Shown here: piece after piece, positions 1 to 10,446 of the stretch
Layout: every line of letters starts with the position of its first letter
Position numbering within the stretch: the first letter of the stretch is position 1
Assembly: GCA_030538255.1 (NCBI GenBank)
Contig: JAUNUI010000002.1
Location: 133,768-197,767 of the forward strand
Source of the DNA: Pelistega sp.
Lineage (GTDB): Bacteria; Pseudomonadota; Gammaproteobacteria; Burkholderiales; Burkholderiaceae_B
DNA length: 64,000 bases
Direction of reading: 5' to 3'
Notes under the pieces: generated by a model
Database searches by the model: none
Told to the model about the DNA's origin: nothing
What the model saw: only the letters and a program-made list of their open reading frames with translations
Program-made: the position numbers and the translations under genes

Positions 1-761
1 AGATCACGCGGCACTTCCGAGCCGCCCGCCATCACTACCGCATCATAATCCGCTTGCAATTGCTCTGGACTAATATGGCTTGAACCATCATCTCGTGCAT
101 CACTGGCTTGGCCAATATAGGTTGATGGACGAAACTCCACGCCTTCGGCCTCCATCTGCAAGAGACGGCGCTCAATCAGACTCTTATCTAACTTAAAGTC
201 AGGAATACCATAGCGCAATAAGCCACCAATACGGTTGTTCTTTTCAAATACGGTCACGCTATGACCAGCTCGTGCCAATTGCTGGGCGGCAGCTAGGCCG
301 GCGGGGCCAGAACCCACGACAGCGACTTTTTTCCCACTTCGCTTACTCGGCACTTGTGGGCTTACCCAACCTTGAGCCCAAGCCTTATCAATAATCGCAT
401 GCTCGATTGACTTAATACCCACCGCATCATTGTTGATGTTTAAAGTACAGGCCGCTTCGCAAGGCGCTGGGCAGATACGACCGGTAAACTCTGGAAAGTT
501 ATTGGTCGAATGCAAGACCTGAGCAGCCTGCTGCCATTGCTGGCGATAAACTAGGTCATTCCAGTCAGGGATAACATTATTCACTGGGCAGCCATTCGTA
601 CAGAACGGAATACCACAGTCCATGCAACGCGCTCCCTGTTGTGAGGCTTGTTTATCCTCCAGTGCTAAGACAAACTCTTTATAGTGCTTGAGGCGCGCTT
701 GCGGTGCTTCATAACTTTCAGAGAGACGTTCAAATTCTAAAAAGCCAGTTTCTTTTCCCAT
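1..761 (-). CDS. gltD: glutamate synthase small subunit, 3' part missing at the window edge
   Basis: This is the N-terminal 253 residues of the NADPH-dependent GltD subunit; the reading frame is open to base 1, so the C-terminus lies outside. GltD oxidises NADPH and passes electrons through FAD and Fe-S clusters to GltB. The translation starts [10 protein letters not shown] and shows the N-terminal Fe-S cysteines (CMDCGIPFC, then NGCP, then [10 protein letters not shown]) followed by an FAD-binding [12 protein letters not shown] motif near residue 150. The ATG is at 761-759, 12 bp after the gltB stop, so the two are one gltB-gltD transcript. Family assignment is very secure. Confidence 0.95.
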   Translation of the reverse strand, partial: MGKETGFLEFERLSESYEAPQARLKHYKEFVLALEDKQASQQGARCMDCGIPFCTNGCPVNNVIPDWNDLVYRQQWQQAAQVLHSTNNFPEFTGRICPAPCEAACTLNINNDAVGIKSIEHAIIDKAWAQGWVSPQVPSKRSGKKVAVVGSGPAGLAAAQQLARAGHSVTVFEKNNRIGGLLRYGIPDFKLDKSLIERRLLQMEAEGVEFRPSTYIGQASDARDDGSSHISPEQLQADYDAVVMAGGSEVPRD

Positions 762-773
762 GATAATGAATCC

Positions 774-3700
774 TTAAGCAACTTTTTGAGTGATTTGTGA
801 GGCAGTCCAGAGCTCGGCTAAAGCGCGACGATACTCTTTCGGCATGACTTTAACGAATTGCTTACGGGCACGCGACCAATCGCCTAAGAGGTCACGAGCA
901 CGGAAGCTACCGGTATAGCGGTAATGATCTTCGATTAGGCGACGCAAAATCACCTCATCGGTTTCACGCTCACCACCACGTTGCACCGCATGCCAAATTT
1001 CAGGCTGATTCGCTTGCTCTTGCTCCGATTGGCTTAATACAGGCTCAAAATCCACCATACTTAAATTACAACGCGCGCTAAATTCACCTTCGGGATCCCA
1101 AACATAGGCCACGCCACCTGACATCCCTGCCGCAAAGTTACGGCCTGTTTTACCGAGAACCACGACGGTGCCGCCTGTCATATATTCGCAACCATGGTCA
1201 CCAGTCCCTTCAACTACTGCGGCGGCGCCTGAGTTACGTACTGCAAAGCGCTCACCTACCACACCATTGAAAAAGGCTTCACCGGCTAAGGCACCATAAA
1301 GTACGGTATTACCCGCAATAATATGGTCAGGACCGTAGCCGCGGAAGTCATTCGGTGCACGTACACTGATGCGACCACCTGAAAGACCCTTGCCCACATA
1401 GTCATTGCCCTCACCGACCAGCTCGAAGGTAATGCCATGTGCTAAGAAGGCGCCATAACTCTGACCTGCTACACCATTACATTGGATATGAATGGTGTCG
1501 TCAGGCAAGCCTTCATGACCATATTTATGCGCAACCACCCCAGATAACATGGCACCAATCGTGCGATTGCGGTTACGTACGGGCACGATAAAGGAGACCT
1601 TCTCGCCGCGCTCAATCGCATTCTTACTACGCTCGATTAATTGATTATCGAGGGCATTCTCTAGGCCGTGATCTTGACCTTCGGTATGCAGACGTGGGGT
1701 ATCAACCTCAGGTTGATGGAATACACGGCTGAAATCTAAACCCTTGGCTTTCCAATGCTCAATCCCTGCACGCATATCTAAAAGATCGGCACGGCCCACT
1801 AAATCCTCAAACTTGCGGATACCCAATTGCGCCATAATTTCGCGTACTTCTTCGGCAATAAAGAAGAAGTAATTCACCACATGTTCAGGCTTACCGGTAA
1901 ACTTCGCACGCAAAGCTGGGTCTTGGGTCGCCACGCCAACTGGACAGGTATTTAAGTGACACTTACGCATCATAATGCAGCCCTCAACGACGAGTGGAGC
2001 CGTGGCAAAACCAAACTCATCCGCCCCGAGCAAGGCGCCAATCACCACGTCACGACCTGTTTTCATCTGACCATCAGCTTGCAAGCGCACACGGCTGCGC
2101 AGACGATTTAAGACTAAAGTTTGTTGCGCTTCGGATAAGCCTAACTCCCAAGGCGTACCCGCATGCTTAATTGATGAAATCGGTGAGGCACCGGTACCTC
2201 CATCATGGCCCGCAATCACGATATGATCCGACTTGGCTTTAGCCACACCCGCTGCCACCGTACCCACGCCCACTTCAGAGACTAATTTGGTTGAGATAGA
2301 GGCACGCGGATTGACGTTCTTTAAGTCATGGATCAATTGGGCCAAGTCTTCAATGGAGTAAATATCATGGTGTGGCGGCGGTGAAATCAAGCCTACACCT
2401 GGTACTGAGTAACGTAATTTAGCAATATATTCAGAGACTTTATGACCTGGTAATTGACCACCCTCACCTGGTTTGGCACCTTGGGCCATCTTAATTTGAA
2501 TCTGATCGGCACTGCTTAAGTACTCAGCGCTCACCCCAAAGCGGCCCGAGGCCACTTGCTTGATTTTAGAACGTAATGAGTCACCAGCCTGTAAGGGCAC
2601 GTGTGCGGCAATACGATCTGAGCCTAAGACTGAGGCTAGAGTATCATCGGCTTTCACACCGCTCTGGCCGGTCTTAAGTTCCTGACGATAGCGTAACTCA
2701 TCTTCACCGCCCTCGCCGGTATTCGATTTACCGCCTAAGCGATTCATCGCCACCGCTAACACAGCATGGGCTTCGGTTGAAATGGAGCCTAAAGACATAG
2801 CACCTGTAGCAAAGCGCTTAACGATTTCTTTGGCTGGCTCCACTTCATCCAATGGAATCACACTCGCTGGATTAAGTTTAAACTCAAATAAACCACGTAA
2901 GGTCATATGACGCTTAGATTGATCATTAATTAGCTGGGCATACTCCTTATACGTGCGATAGCTATTGGCGCGAGTTGAGTGCTGTAATTTCGCAATCGAA
3001 TCAGGCGTCCACATATGCTCTTCACCACGAATACGGAAGGCATAATCACCGCCTGCATCGAGCGCATCATTCAGAACAAGCTCACCACCGAAGGCTGCTT
3101 TATGCGCACGCAGAGCTTCTTCAGCTACTTCGAAAATACCAATCCCTTCAATATTGCTGGATGTACCGGTAAAGTACTTATCCACGAGTTTGGCTTGCAG
3201 ACCAATCGCTTCGAAGATCTGCGCGCCAGTATAGGACATATAGGTTGAGATGCCCATTTTAGACATCACTTTGTTTAAGCCTTTACCAATAGCTTTAATA
3301 AAGTTATAGACGCCTTTTTCCGCATCTTGGGTGAGGCTTTGAATGGTCTCAATGGCTAAGTATGGGTGAATCGCTTCCGCACCATAACCACCCAATAGGG
3401 CGAAGTGGTGCACTTCACGCGCTGAACCTGTCTCGACGACCAAACCTGTATTGGTACGCAGACCCATACGAATCAAGTGTTGATGAATCGCTGAGGTGGC
3501 CAAGAGCGCCGGAATCGCCACATGGCCAGCATCCACTTTACGATCGCTTAAGATTAAAATCGTATAGCCGCTACGCACCGCATCGGCTGCGCTGGCGCAT
3601 AAGGAGGCGATGCTTGCTTCAATGCCTTCCACTCCCCAGCTCACTGGGTAGGTGATATCTAATTCAAAGCTACGGAATTTATGATCGGTGTATTGTTCAA

Positions 3701-5582
3701 TATTCCGTAAGCGCCACATTCCGTCATGATCTAGAATCGGTTGTGACACCTCAATCCGTTGTGGCGGATTAACATTATTGATATCTAAAAGATTCGGTTT
3801 AGGACCAATAAAGGACACTAAAGACATCACCAACTGCTCACGAATCGGGTCAATCGGTGGATTGGTCACCTGGGCAAATAATTGACGGAAATAATTGTAA
3901 AAAGGCTTGGTACGGCTTGATAAGACAGTAATCGGTGCGTCATTCCCCATGGAGCCAATGGCCTCTTCGCCATTCTTTAGCATCGGTTCAAGAATAAACT
4001 TAATGTCTTCTTGGGTCCAGGCAAAAGCCTGTTGGCGGTCTAATAGGCTCGCTGATGAATTGCTTAAGGGGCTAATCACCGCATCTTGTGGAGCGACCAA
4101 GTCTTCTAATTTAACACGCAGGCGGCTAATCCATTCTTTATAAGGACGACTATTAGCGAGTTGATTCTTGATTTCTTTATCATCAATGATACGGCCTTGC
4201 TCTAAGTCAATTAGCAACATCTTGCCGGGTTGCAAACGCCATTTTTTCACAATACGGTGCTCAGGGATGCTCAAGGTGCCTGCTTCAGAGGCAAGGATCA
4301 CCATATCATCATCAGTCACCACATAGCGCGCTGGGCGCAAACCATTACGGTCAAGGGTGGCACCGATTTGGCGACCGTCGGTAAAGGCTACCGCCGCAGG
4401 GCCATCCCATGGCTCCATCTTGGCCGCATTATATTCGTAGAAAGCGCGACGATTCTCGTCCATATAGGTGTGCTGTTCCCAAGCCTCAGGAATCATCATC
4501 ATCATGGCATGGGCTAAGGAATAGCCTGAATTCACCATTAACTCTAAGCAATTATCGAAGGTGGCGGTATCCGACTGGCCTTCATACACAATCGGATAGA
4601 GTTTGTCGAGGTCCTTGCCAAGAACCGGTGACTCCATCATGCCTTCACGGGCGCGCAACCAATTAAAGTTGCCTTTTACCGTATTAATCTCACCATTATG
4701 GGCAATCATGCGATAGGGGTGAGCCAGTGGCCAGGCCGGAAAGGTATTGGTTGAGAAGCGTTGATGCACTAAGGCCAAGGCCGACACCGCACGTGGATCC
4801 ACTAAGTCACGGTAATATTTGCCCACTTGATCAGCCAGTAGCAAGCCCTTATACACCACGGTACGCACGGATGCCGATGGCACATAGTATTCCTTACTAT
4901 GTGCAAGATTCATCTGCTGAATCGCGTGGCTTGCGGTTTTGCGGATCACGTAAAGTTTACGCTCCAAGGCATCGGGCACCATCACATCAGGACCACGACC
5001 GATAAATAATTGGCGAATAACCGGCTCCACATCACGCACAGTCGGTGACATCTCCATCTCGCCATCCACTGGCACATCACGCCAGCCTAATAAGACTTGA
5101 CCTTCATCACGGACAGCACGCTCCAACTCACGCTCACAGGCTAAGCGCGAAGCCATCTCTTTCGGCAAGAACACCATAATCACGCCGTACTCACCTTCGG
5201 GGGGTAATTTGACGCCCTGCTTAGCCATCTCTTCGCGGTAGAGTTGATCAGGTAATTGAATCAGAATACCCGCACCGTCACCCATTAATTTATCCGCGCC
5301 AACTGCACCACGATGGTCGAGGTTTTCAAGGATTTTTAAACCTTGCTGAATAATCGTATTGCTCTTCTTACCCTTAATATTGACGACAAAGCCAACACCA
5401 CAGGCATCATGCTCATTGCTCGGGTCATAAAGACCTTGAGCAATCGGCGTGCGATGCAGAGGGGCTGTGTGTGCCACAGGAGCGGAAGCAGTTGCGGATG
5501 CAAGAGACGAAGAACGGCGGTGACCGATGGCAGAAGCATCAATCACAACTTCGTGTTGGGGATGGACGGATTGGTTCATCAT
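774..5582 (-). CDS. gltB: glutamate synthase large subunit
   Basis: A 1602-residue ferredoxin-type fold glutamate synthase alpha chain, which hydrolyses glutamine and reductively transfers the ammonia to 2-oxoglutarate. The class II amidotransferase nucleophile is Cys61 (HDACGVGFV), implying a 60-residue propeptide that should be removed; this is longer than the roughly 40 residues of the Escherichia coli protein. Next come the central domain, the FMN-binding synthase domain (about 900-1270, with GEGGQLPG and HDGGTGASP), the 3Fe-4S cysteines Cys1202, Cys1208 and Cys1213 (C-x5-C-x4-C), and the C-terminal GXGXG helix domain. The first two codons are both ATG and the first is used here. No regulator site was recognised in the long upstream spacer. 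Confidence 0.97.
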   Translation of the reverse strand: MMNQSVHPQHEVVIDASAIGHRRSSSLASATASAPVAHTAPLHRTPIAQGLYDPSNEHDACGVGFVVNIKGKKSNTIIQQGLKILENLDHRGAVGADKLMGDGAGILIQLPDQLYREEMAKQGVKLPPEGEYGVIMVFLPKEMASRLACERELERAVRDEGQVLLGWRDVPVDGEMEMSPTVRDVEPVIRQLFIGRGPDVMVPDALERKLYVIRKTASHAIQQMNLAHSKEYYVPSASVRTVVYKGLLLADQVGKYYRDLVDPRAVSALALVHQRFSTNTFPAWPLAHPYRMIAHNGEINTVKGNFNWLRAREGMMESPVLGKDLDKLYPIVYEGQSDTATFDNCLELMVNSGYSLAHAMMMMIPEAWEQHTYMDENRRAFYEYNAAKMEPWDGPAAVAFTDGRQIGATLDRNGLRPARYVVTDDDMVILASEAGTLSIPEHRIVKKWRLQPGKMLLIDLEQGRIIDDKEIKNQLANSRPYKEWISRLRVKLEDLVAPQDAVISPLSNSSASLLDRQQAFAWTQEDIKFILEPMLKNGEEAIGSMGNDAPITVLSSRTKPFYNYFRQLFAQVTNPPIDPIREQLVMSLVSFIGPKPNLLDINNVNPPQRIEVSQPILDHDGMWRLRNIEQYTDHKFRSFELDITYPVSWGVEGIEASIASLCASAADAVRSGYTILILSDRKVDAGHVAIPALLATSAIHQHLIRMGLRTNTGLVVETGSAREVHHFALLGGYGAEAIHPYLAIETIQSLTQDAEKGVYNFIKAIGKGLNKVMSKMGISTYMSYTGAQIFEAIGLQAKLVDKYFTGTSSNIEGIGIFEVAEEALRAHKAAFGGELVLNDALDAGGDYAFRIRGEEHMWTPDSIAKLQHSTRANSYRTYKEYAQLINDQSKRHMTLRGLFEFKLNPASVIPLDEVEPAKEIVKRFATGAMSLGSISTEAHAVLAVAMNRLGGKSNTGEGGEDELRYRQELKTGQSGVKADDTLASVLGSDRIAAHVPLQAGDSLRSKIKQVASGRFGVSAEYLSSADQIQIKMAQGAKPGEGGQLPGHKVSEYIAKLRYSVPGVGLISPPPHHDIYSIEDLAQLIHDLKNVNPRASISTKLVSEVGVGTVAAGVAKAKSDHIVIAGHDGGTGASPISSIKHAGTPWELGLSEAQQTLVLNRLRSRVRLQADGQMKTGRDVVIGALLGADEFGFATAPLVVEGCIMMRKCHLNTCPVGVATQDPALRAKFTGKPEHVVNYFFFIAEEVREIMAQLGIRKFEDLVGRADLLDMRAGIEHWKAKGLDFSRVFHQPEVDTPRLHTEGQDHGLENALDNQLIERSKNAIERGEKVSFIVPVRNRNRTIGAMLSGVVAHKYGHEGLPDDTIHIQCNGVAGQSYGAFLAHGITFELVGEGNDYVGKGLSGGRISVRAPNDFRGYGPDHIIAGNTVLYGALAGEAFFNGVVGERFAVRNSGAAAVVEGTGDHGCEYMTGGTVVVLGKTGRNFAAGMSGGVAYVWDPEGEFSARCNLSMVDFEPVLSQSEQEQANQPEIWHAVQRGGERETDEVILRRLIEDHYRYTGSFRARDLLGDWSRARKQFVKVMPKEYRRALAELWTASQITQKVA

Positions 5583-6567
5583 AGCTTTCCATTAGAGAGA
5601 TTATTATAGTTACGTTGTGCTGAAGTGGTGCTTACCCAACTTGACTACTATAAGGTACCTTAATCAAGGGCGCGGCAAGAAGTGGCTAATTATTTGCTAC
5701 TCTTACTATTAGTCGCTACTGCTTACTATTAGCCGCTACTATCAATTACCTGATGGGTCGCTCACTTTAGTTGCATTCGCCGACCCCTAGTGAGTCGCTA
5801 AAGGCTTGCATCACTTACACAACATGCTTGTTATAAGCATACAAATATTTTTTTATCGGCGAAATTATTTTTTTAGGGGACGGACCCTTTTTTTATTATT
5901 AATTTTATATAGATAAATTAAATAGGGACGCATCATTAGCATATAAATAAGCGAGCTGATTTTTTCGAAAAAAGATGCTGAATTTTAAGTCTTATTTGGC
6001 CGTATTTTCCAAGATTTAATAGCATGTAACCGAGGGTTTTACGTATTTTTCATATTTTCAATATTACCCAGAGGGTTAAAGTTAAAAAACCGACAAAAAT
6101 ACTCAGAAAATGCATCTTCGCCAATTCGCACCAAATCTGTGCGCTGCAACAGGCAAATTTCGCTGGCTTTGCACAAAAAAAGCGCATCCCTAGCGCGCAA
6201 AATTATTTATTTTTTTATTGCTTAAGGATGACTTGTAGGCATAGATGCAACAGTCAGGCCATTGAATGCTTACGGCTGGCTCACCCATTGCGACTGGTTC
6301 ACCCACATTATAGATTGGGCGGTAAGTCTTAACACAAGCGCCGCGCGTAATTTACCCAGCCCCTAGGAGCAGACACTCATTTAGCAAAGACGCACAAATC
6401 AAAGACGTACAAATCACGCACCTTAGGCTAATTTACCCTAGCCCCCTGAGTATGACGCTGCTCTAACCGTAGCGATAAAAACCACTTACACGCAGCAAAA
6501 GCCTTTACAATAGAGGCTTATTCATTCTTCTAATGGAAGGCGCCGTCAAGCATGGCGTCCTAAGCCT
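5583..6567. other. 985-bp AT-rich spacer between divergent gltB and dbpA
   Basis: No convincing gene or RNA is seen here. The stretch from about 5820 to 6110 is very AT-rich with several T runs and a 14-bp palindrome of six T, CG, six A at 5960-5973. It must hold the gltB and dbpA promoters, which I could not assign. It carries short imperfect direct repeats: a 19-bp unit at 5702 and 5722, a 12-bp unit at 6276 and 6294, a 15-bp tandem pair at 6386 and 6401, and TAATTTACCC with similar flanks at 6348 and 6429. Confidence 0.6.
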
Positions 6568-7950
6568 ATGACCTCAAGTACTGACTTTGCCTCACTCCCT
6601 CTTTCCCCTGAACAATTGCGCAACCTTGATGAACTCGGTTACCAAGAGATGCGCCCAATTCAAGCACTTAGCTTGCCTCCTATCCTTGAGGGTAAGGATG
6701 TTCTAGGACAGGCTGAAACAGGAAGCGGCAAGACCTTGGCTTTTGGCCTAGGTATTATGCAGATAATTAATCCGCGCTTTTTCGGTGCGCAAGCGATTGT
6801 GCTCTGCCCTACCCGAGAATTAGCCGACCAAGTGGCTAAAGAATTGCGCAAGCTTGCCCGAGCCCTAGGTAATATCAAGGTACTCACGCTCTGCGGCGGA
6901 CAAGCACTACGTCCACAAATTGAATCTTTACAGCATGGCGCCCATATTATTGTCGGTACACCAGGGCGTGTACTTGATCTCGTGCGCGAGCAGCATCTCA
7001 ACTTGAGTCAGGTCAAGGTCTTTGTCTTAGACGAAGCGGACCGCATGATGGATATGGGTTTTTTCGAAGATATCAGCGAAATTTCCCAAGCCACCCCCTT
7101 GCGTCGTCAGACCCTATTCTTCTCCGCCACCTTCCCTGAACACGTGATGCGCATCAGCGAAGGTTTTCAGCGGGACCCCGTGCGCGTACAGGCCAGTACC
7201 GAAGCGGTGAACTTGAATATTGAACAAGCCTTCTTTATCACCACTCCTGAGAGTCGCTTTAAAGACTGCGCACAGCTCCTGAATCACTATCGCCCGACAT
7301 CAACACTGGCTTTCTGCAATACCAAGGCGCAATGTGAGCTCTTGGCCGAGAGCTTGAATCAGAATGGGATTGTGGCGCTCGCCTTACATGGCGATATGGA
7401 CCAGCGCGATCGCGAGGATGTCTTGGTGCAGTTTGCCAATCGCTCCTGTTCGGTCTTAGTGGCGACTGATGTGGCCGCTCGAGGTCTGGATATTGAAGCG
7501 TTGGATGCAGTCATGAACGTCGAAGTCTCACCGAATGTGGAGACACATATCCATCGGATTGGTCGCACCGGTCGTAAGGGGGAAAAAGGCCTTGCTCTTA
7601 GCTTAGTCACCGAGAAGGAAAAATACCGCGCCGAACGTATCGGCAAAGCGATTGAGCAAGAGCTGGAGTGGCTGGAAATACCGAGTGCCAAAAAGACCAA
7701 GCCGCTAACCCCACCTATGCGGACGATTTGTCTGCGCTCTGGCAAGAAAGAGAAGTTACGCGCTGGAGATATCTTAGGCGCTTTAACCAAGGAACTCGGA
7801 CTGCCAGGCGCAGCCGTGGGCAAGATTAATATTTATGATTTTGTCAGTTTTGTAGCGATTCAGCGTGACTTGGCGGAAGATACCATTACTCGCTTACGCC
7901 AAGGCACTATTAAAGGGCGCCAGATTCTGATGCGCTTTATGGATACTTAA
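6568..7950 (+). CDS. dbpA: ATP-dependent RNA helicase DbpA
   Basis: A 460-residue DEAD-box helicase. RecA domain 1 shows Walker A AETGSGKT (49-56), PTRELA (81-86), DEAD (155-158) and SAT (186-188); RecA domain 2 shows ARGLD and HRIGRTGR. The C-terminal about 75 residues match the DbpA RNA-binding domain, which in E. coli directs the enzyme to hairpin 92 of 23S rRNA during 50S subunit assembly; length agrees with the family (E. coli 457). It is transcribed away from gltB. An imperfect inverted repeat (AGGCGCC, GGCGTCCT) lies in the 20 bases before the start and no clear Shine-Dalgarno sequence is present. Confidence 0.92.
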   Translation: MTSSTDFASLPLSPEQLRNLDELGYQEMRPIQALSLPPILEGKDVLGQAETGSGKTLAFGLGIMQIINPRFFGAQAIVLCPTRELADQVAKELRKLARALGNIKVLTLCGGQALRPQIESLQHGAHIIVGTPGRVLDLVREQHLNLSQVKVFVLDEADRMMDMGFFEDISEISQATPLRRQTLFFSATFPEHVMRISEGFQRDPVRVQASTEAVNLNIEQAFFITTPESRFKDCAQLLNHYRPTSTLAFCNTKAQCELLAESLNQNGIVALALHGDMDQRDREDVLVQFANRSCSVLVATDVAARGLDIEALDAVMNVEVSPNVETHIHRIGRTGRKGEKGLALSLVTEKEKYRAERIGKAIEQELEWLEIPSAKKTKPLTPPMRTICLRSGKKEKLRAGDILGALTKELGLPGAAVGKINIYDFVSFVAIQRDLAEDTITRLRQGTIKGRQILMRFMDT

Positions 7951-7986
7951 GCTGTGCAATGAAGTCAACTGCGTGCGCAAGCCATT

Positions 7987-8068
7987 AAAGCTGTACGCAA
8001 GCAGGTTCAGGTGAGGGACAGTAAAGACATTGCGGAACATTGACACGAAGCTGCGCGCAAGCAGGTTC
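7987..8068. repeat. two 22-bp direct repeats exactly 60 bp apart
   Basis: Copies at 7987-8008 and 8047-8068 share AAGCTG, two variable bases, then CGCAAGCAGGTTC. A shorter related word (GCGCAAGC) occurs about 20 bp before the first copy. The repeats fill the space between the converging dbpA and acyltransferase genes. No stem-loop with a T run is evident, so they are not a standard terminator. Confidence 0.7.
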
Positions 8069-8119
8069 TGGGTTGTGGGGTGCGCAGGTTTTGACCTAGA
8101 AAATCCGTTCAGCGCGGAC

Positions 8120-9107
8120 TTATTGCGATTGCGATTGCGATTGCGACTGAGCTTGCTGCTCAGCCAATTCTTGGGCGCGTCGTTCAGCGTATTCTTGCGC
8201 ATGCTCCTCGGCCCAATTCTTACTACGATTAGCCACCATATCTTTCTCCCGCGGTGGCCAGGTCATATACATGGGATCAGGGGCACACTTTGGCATCTTG
8301 TAACGATTATAGTTCCACAGGTATTGCTCTGGCATAAGACGTACCATCTCTTCCATCGCTGCATTCATGGCAGCCGCCTGATATTCCACGGCAAGCCCAT
8401 CAAGCTCTGGTCCATCACGAAAATGCAAGCGCCAACCTTCGCCCTTAGGTAGGCGCTCACCTGCCATCATGACGACTTTCGCCCCAGTTTGCTCAGCTAA
8501 CTTAGCGGGTAGCGTAATGGTAAAAGCTAGACGACCAAAAAATGGCGCCCAGACACCGTCAGCGGTTGAGGCCACTTGATCGGGCAAGAGTCCAATATCA
8601 CCCCCATTGCGTAAGGCTTTAATAAACTCACGTACCCCCTTAAAGCCCGCTGGCACGGACAGCAAGTTGGGCAAGTCGCGCGAGGCTTTCATGCTAGGCC
8701 CTAAAAACCCACGTCGCGGTGGACGGTACATCACGACAATTGGCTTTTGCTGTGCCAAGTAGCGTGCCAAAATTTCAAAGCAACCCACATGTGGCGTGAC
8801 AAATATAATACTTTGGTGTTGTTCGCGCACAGCCTGCAAATAGGCTAGGTCGGCATTCTGAATACGATTTAAGCAATACTCTGGTTTCAACCAAATCTTC
8901 GGCGTCTCCATTATCATCGCGCCCACTTCACCGGCGCTACGTCGAAAAAAGGCAGGACTATCATAGCCCGCTTGTCTTGCATTCTGCCGCAATCGGCGGG
9001 CGAACTTCGGCGAGCCCCCAATAAGTCAGCACACCTATCATGCGCCCTAAGCCATGTAGGATACGCAATGGTAAACAGGAGAGAAGACGTAAAATAAAAA
9101 TAGTCAT
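8120..9107 (-). pseudogene. LpxL/HtrB-type lipid A acyltransferase homologue, frameshifted near its N-terminus
   Basis: Members of this family move an acyl chain from acyl-ACP to lipid A precursors at the inner membrane. The main frame (8120 to about 9019) contains the H-x4-E catalytic motif (HVGCFE), a VMYRPPRR segment and LPDQVA, and ends in four SQ pairs encoded by a 6-bp repeat (8123-8146). It has no ATG of its own; its only early candidate start is a TTG at 8992. The expected amphipathic N-terminus (MTIFILRLLSCLPLRILHG) starts at the ATG at 9107 in another frame. Removing one C from the C5 run at 9015-9019 joins both as ...TYWG-SPKFARRLRQ... into a 328-residue protein. It may be a decayed gene, a switching gene or a sequencing error. 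Confidence 0.85.
8123..8146. repeat. hexanucleotide repeat, four TTGCGA units
   Basis: Four perfect copies of a 6-bp unit encode the terminal SQSQSQSQ of the acyltransferase homologue on the minus strand. Because the unit is a multiple of three, gain or loss of copies changes tail length without changing frame. Confidence 0.85.
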
Positions 9108-9176
9108 ATTGCTAAAAATATTGAACTTCTTAAAGTATACACTTTGTCAAACAGCGAACTCATTAATAACAGCAAA

Positions 9177-9881
9177 CTACTTCATAGGAGCAGGAGTCGC
9201 TTCATCTCGAACTTTCTTGGGTCGTCCGCGTAAGCTCGGTGCTACCCGTCGATTAGCCACGGTAGCCATCTCCTCAACAAACCCAGCATCTCCCAAGACC
9301 CATTGCCCTTGCAAAGCTTGCGTTAAGCGTTCAAGCATGGTCGTGCCCAAGCCTTCTTGGCAGAGCTCACGATAACGTGCTTGGCGCTCAAATGGCGTAT
9401 TACCCAAATACCAGTAAGCCGCATGGTCGCGTAACCAGCCTAAGTCTTGCAATTGTACGCCAGTATGACCACCCGCAGAACTCCAAGGTAACCATTCAGG
9501 ATGCTCAACGCCCTGTTGCTGATGAATATGACTTTCTAGCCAAATCATACTGGCTAATACATGTTCACCATTCTGCACTAAACAAGAACGATAACGCCCC
9601 TTAAATACCGCGCCTTGCTGCAAGTGAGCCGCTATATTTCGACCTAAAGCCTGTATCACTTGCGATACCGCTCGCTCATGCGCAGGGGTGGCCAAGATAA
9701 GAATATCTTGTTCAGTCAATGACCAAGCATGAACCGCCAATTGATAACGGCTCGCCGCCTGCTTCAACCATTGCACTAGCAAGGCTTGGATATCTTCAAG
9801 ATGTACCGCGGTCTGCGGCAACATCCGCACTTGCACAAGCTGACAGGTTTGAGGGGCATACAAGCGAGCTAATCGAGCCAT
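9177..9881 (-). CDS. degenerate Y1/RAYT-like transposase relative, active site apparently lost
   Basis: A 234-residue protein with the general layout of REP-associated tyrosine (Y1, TnpA_REP) transposases: N-terminal MARLARLY, a central VFKGRYRS (92-99) and LPWSSA (131-136). The family's HUH metal site, normally MPNHVHLL, is replaced by LTEQDILIL (55-63), and the segment that normally carries the catalytic tyrosine (YIELNP-like) reads MIWLESHI (112-119). The C-terminus has a GRP core flanked by basic residues, resembling an AT-hook. From family knowledge I infer a non-mobile, perhaps DNA-binding, descendant. It stands alone between the broken acyltransferase and rpoH. The relation to the Y1 family is moderately sure; the function is unknown. 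Confidence 0.7.
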   Translation of the reverse strand: MARLARLYAPQTCQLVQVRMLPQTAVHLEDIQALLVQWLKQAASRYQLAVHAWSLTEQDILILATPAHERAVSQVIQALGRNIAAHLQQGAVFKGRYRSCLVQNGEHVLASMIWLESHIHQQQGVEHPEWLPWSSAGGHTGVQLQDLGWLRDHAAYWYLGNTPFERQARYRELCQEGLGTTMLERLTQALQGQWVLGDAGFVEEMATVANRRVAPSLRGRPKKVRDEATPAPMK

Positions 9882-10075
9882 AAGCGTAAAATTTACTGTC
9901 TAAAGCAAACTTAAAGTATCATTATCCGCTTTTTTTTGATGACCTGCTGAAATTGTCTACATAATTAACGATTGTTAGATTTCCAATAGCGCTCAACACC
10001 AAAATGAATGCCGCCTCTCTGACTCGGCCAGAACGCTTAACGCTTAGCATTAACTGCAAGGCATTTACAGAAACG

Positions 10076-10302
10076 TATCACGTCTAGCTCTGTTAAACCA
10101 AGTATGAGTGCATCACCCCTAGACCTGTTAAACCGTGATAATGAACGACACCACCAATCTCCCTCCTCTAGCATCACCCATGGACCTGTTAAACCGTGTG
10201 TTTACTTGGATTTCTTCCTGTTATCTTGTTCATCACCCCTAGGCCTGTTAAACCGTCTAACACCACGTATGCGAGTGTCACGTCTAGCACTAACAACCCG
10301 CT
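10076..10302. repeat. interspersed 27-bp direct repeats upstream of rpoH
   Basis: Three close copies begin at 10111, 10172 and 10231 (spacings 61 and 59 bp) and follow CATCACCC, then CTAG/ATGG/CTAG with one base change, then ACCTGTTAAACCGT. A diverged copy starts at 10076 (35 bp earlier) and a further weak one at 10276. The middle of each good copy holds a restriction-like palindrome (CCTAGG or CCATGG variants). The intervening 32-34 bp are unrelated to each other. They lie in the 565-bp spacer between the transposase relative and rpoH, upstream of the CIRCE element. Confidence 0.8.
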
Positions 10303-10378
10303 TAAAAACCGCGCCAATACGAGGGTTTTCAGTTTGTCACAAGCTGAAATAGATACGTCCCCATAATGGCAAAAAACA

Positions 10379-10405
10379 TTAGCACTCTAGCTCATAGAGT
10401 GCTAA
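10379..10405 (+). promoter_or_regulatory. CIRCE operator (HrcA site) in front of rpoH
   Basis: The sequence TTAGCACTC, nine bases, GAGTGCTAA is a perfect copy of the CIRCE consensus that the HrcA repressor binds. It ends 41 bp before the rpoH ATG. A possible sigma-70 promoter overlaps it: TTAGCA at 10379-10384 and TAAAAT at 10403-10408 with an 18-bp spacer; that promoter is inference. Repression of rpoH by HrcA would tie the heat-shock sigma factor to GroEL-dependent HrcA activity. Confidence 0.95.
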
Positions 10406-10446
10406 AATGGCCTATCGTTAAAATTTTATGGGAAACCTAGGAACTT

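Noticed and set aside
5583-6567. RNA gene in the long gltB-dbpA spacer
   Set aside because: No tRNA-like T-loop, no strong hairpin with T run, only AT-rich sequence and short repeats.
10076-10302. CRISPR array (27-bp repeats with 32-34-bp gaps near rpoH)
   Set aside because: Copies differ from each other, the first spacing is 35 bp instead of 60, only three copies are good, there are no cas genes, and similar spacing with unrelated sequences occurs at other sites.
10104-10352. 82-codon frame through the repeats upstream of rpoH
   Set aside because: Consists mostly of repeat translation and has no separate start signal.
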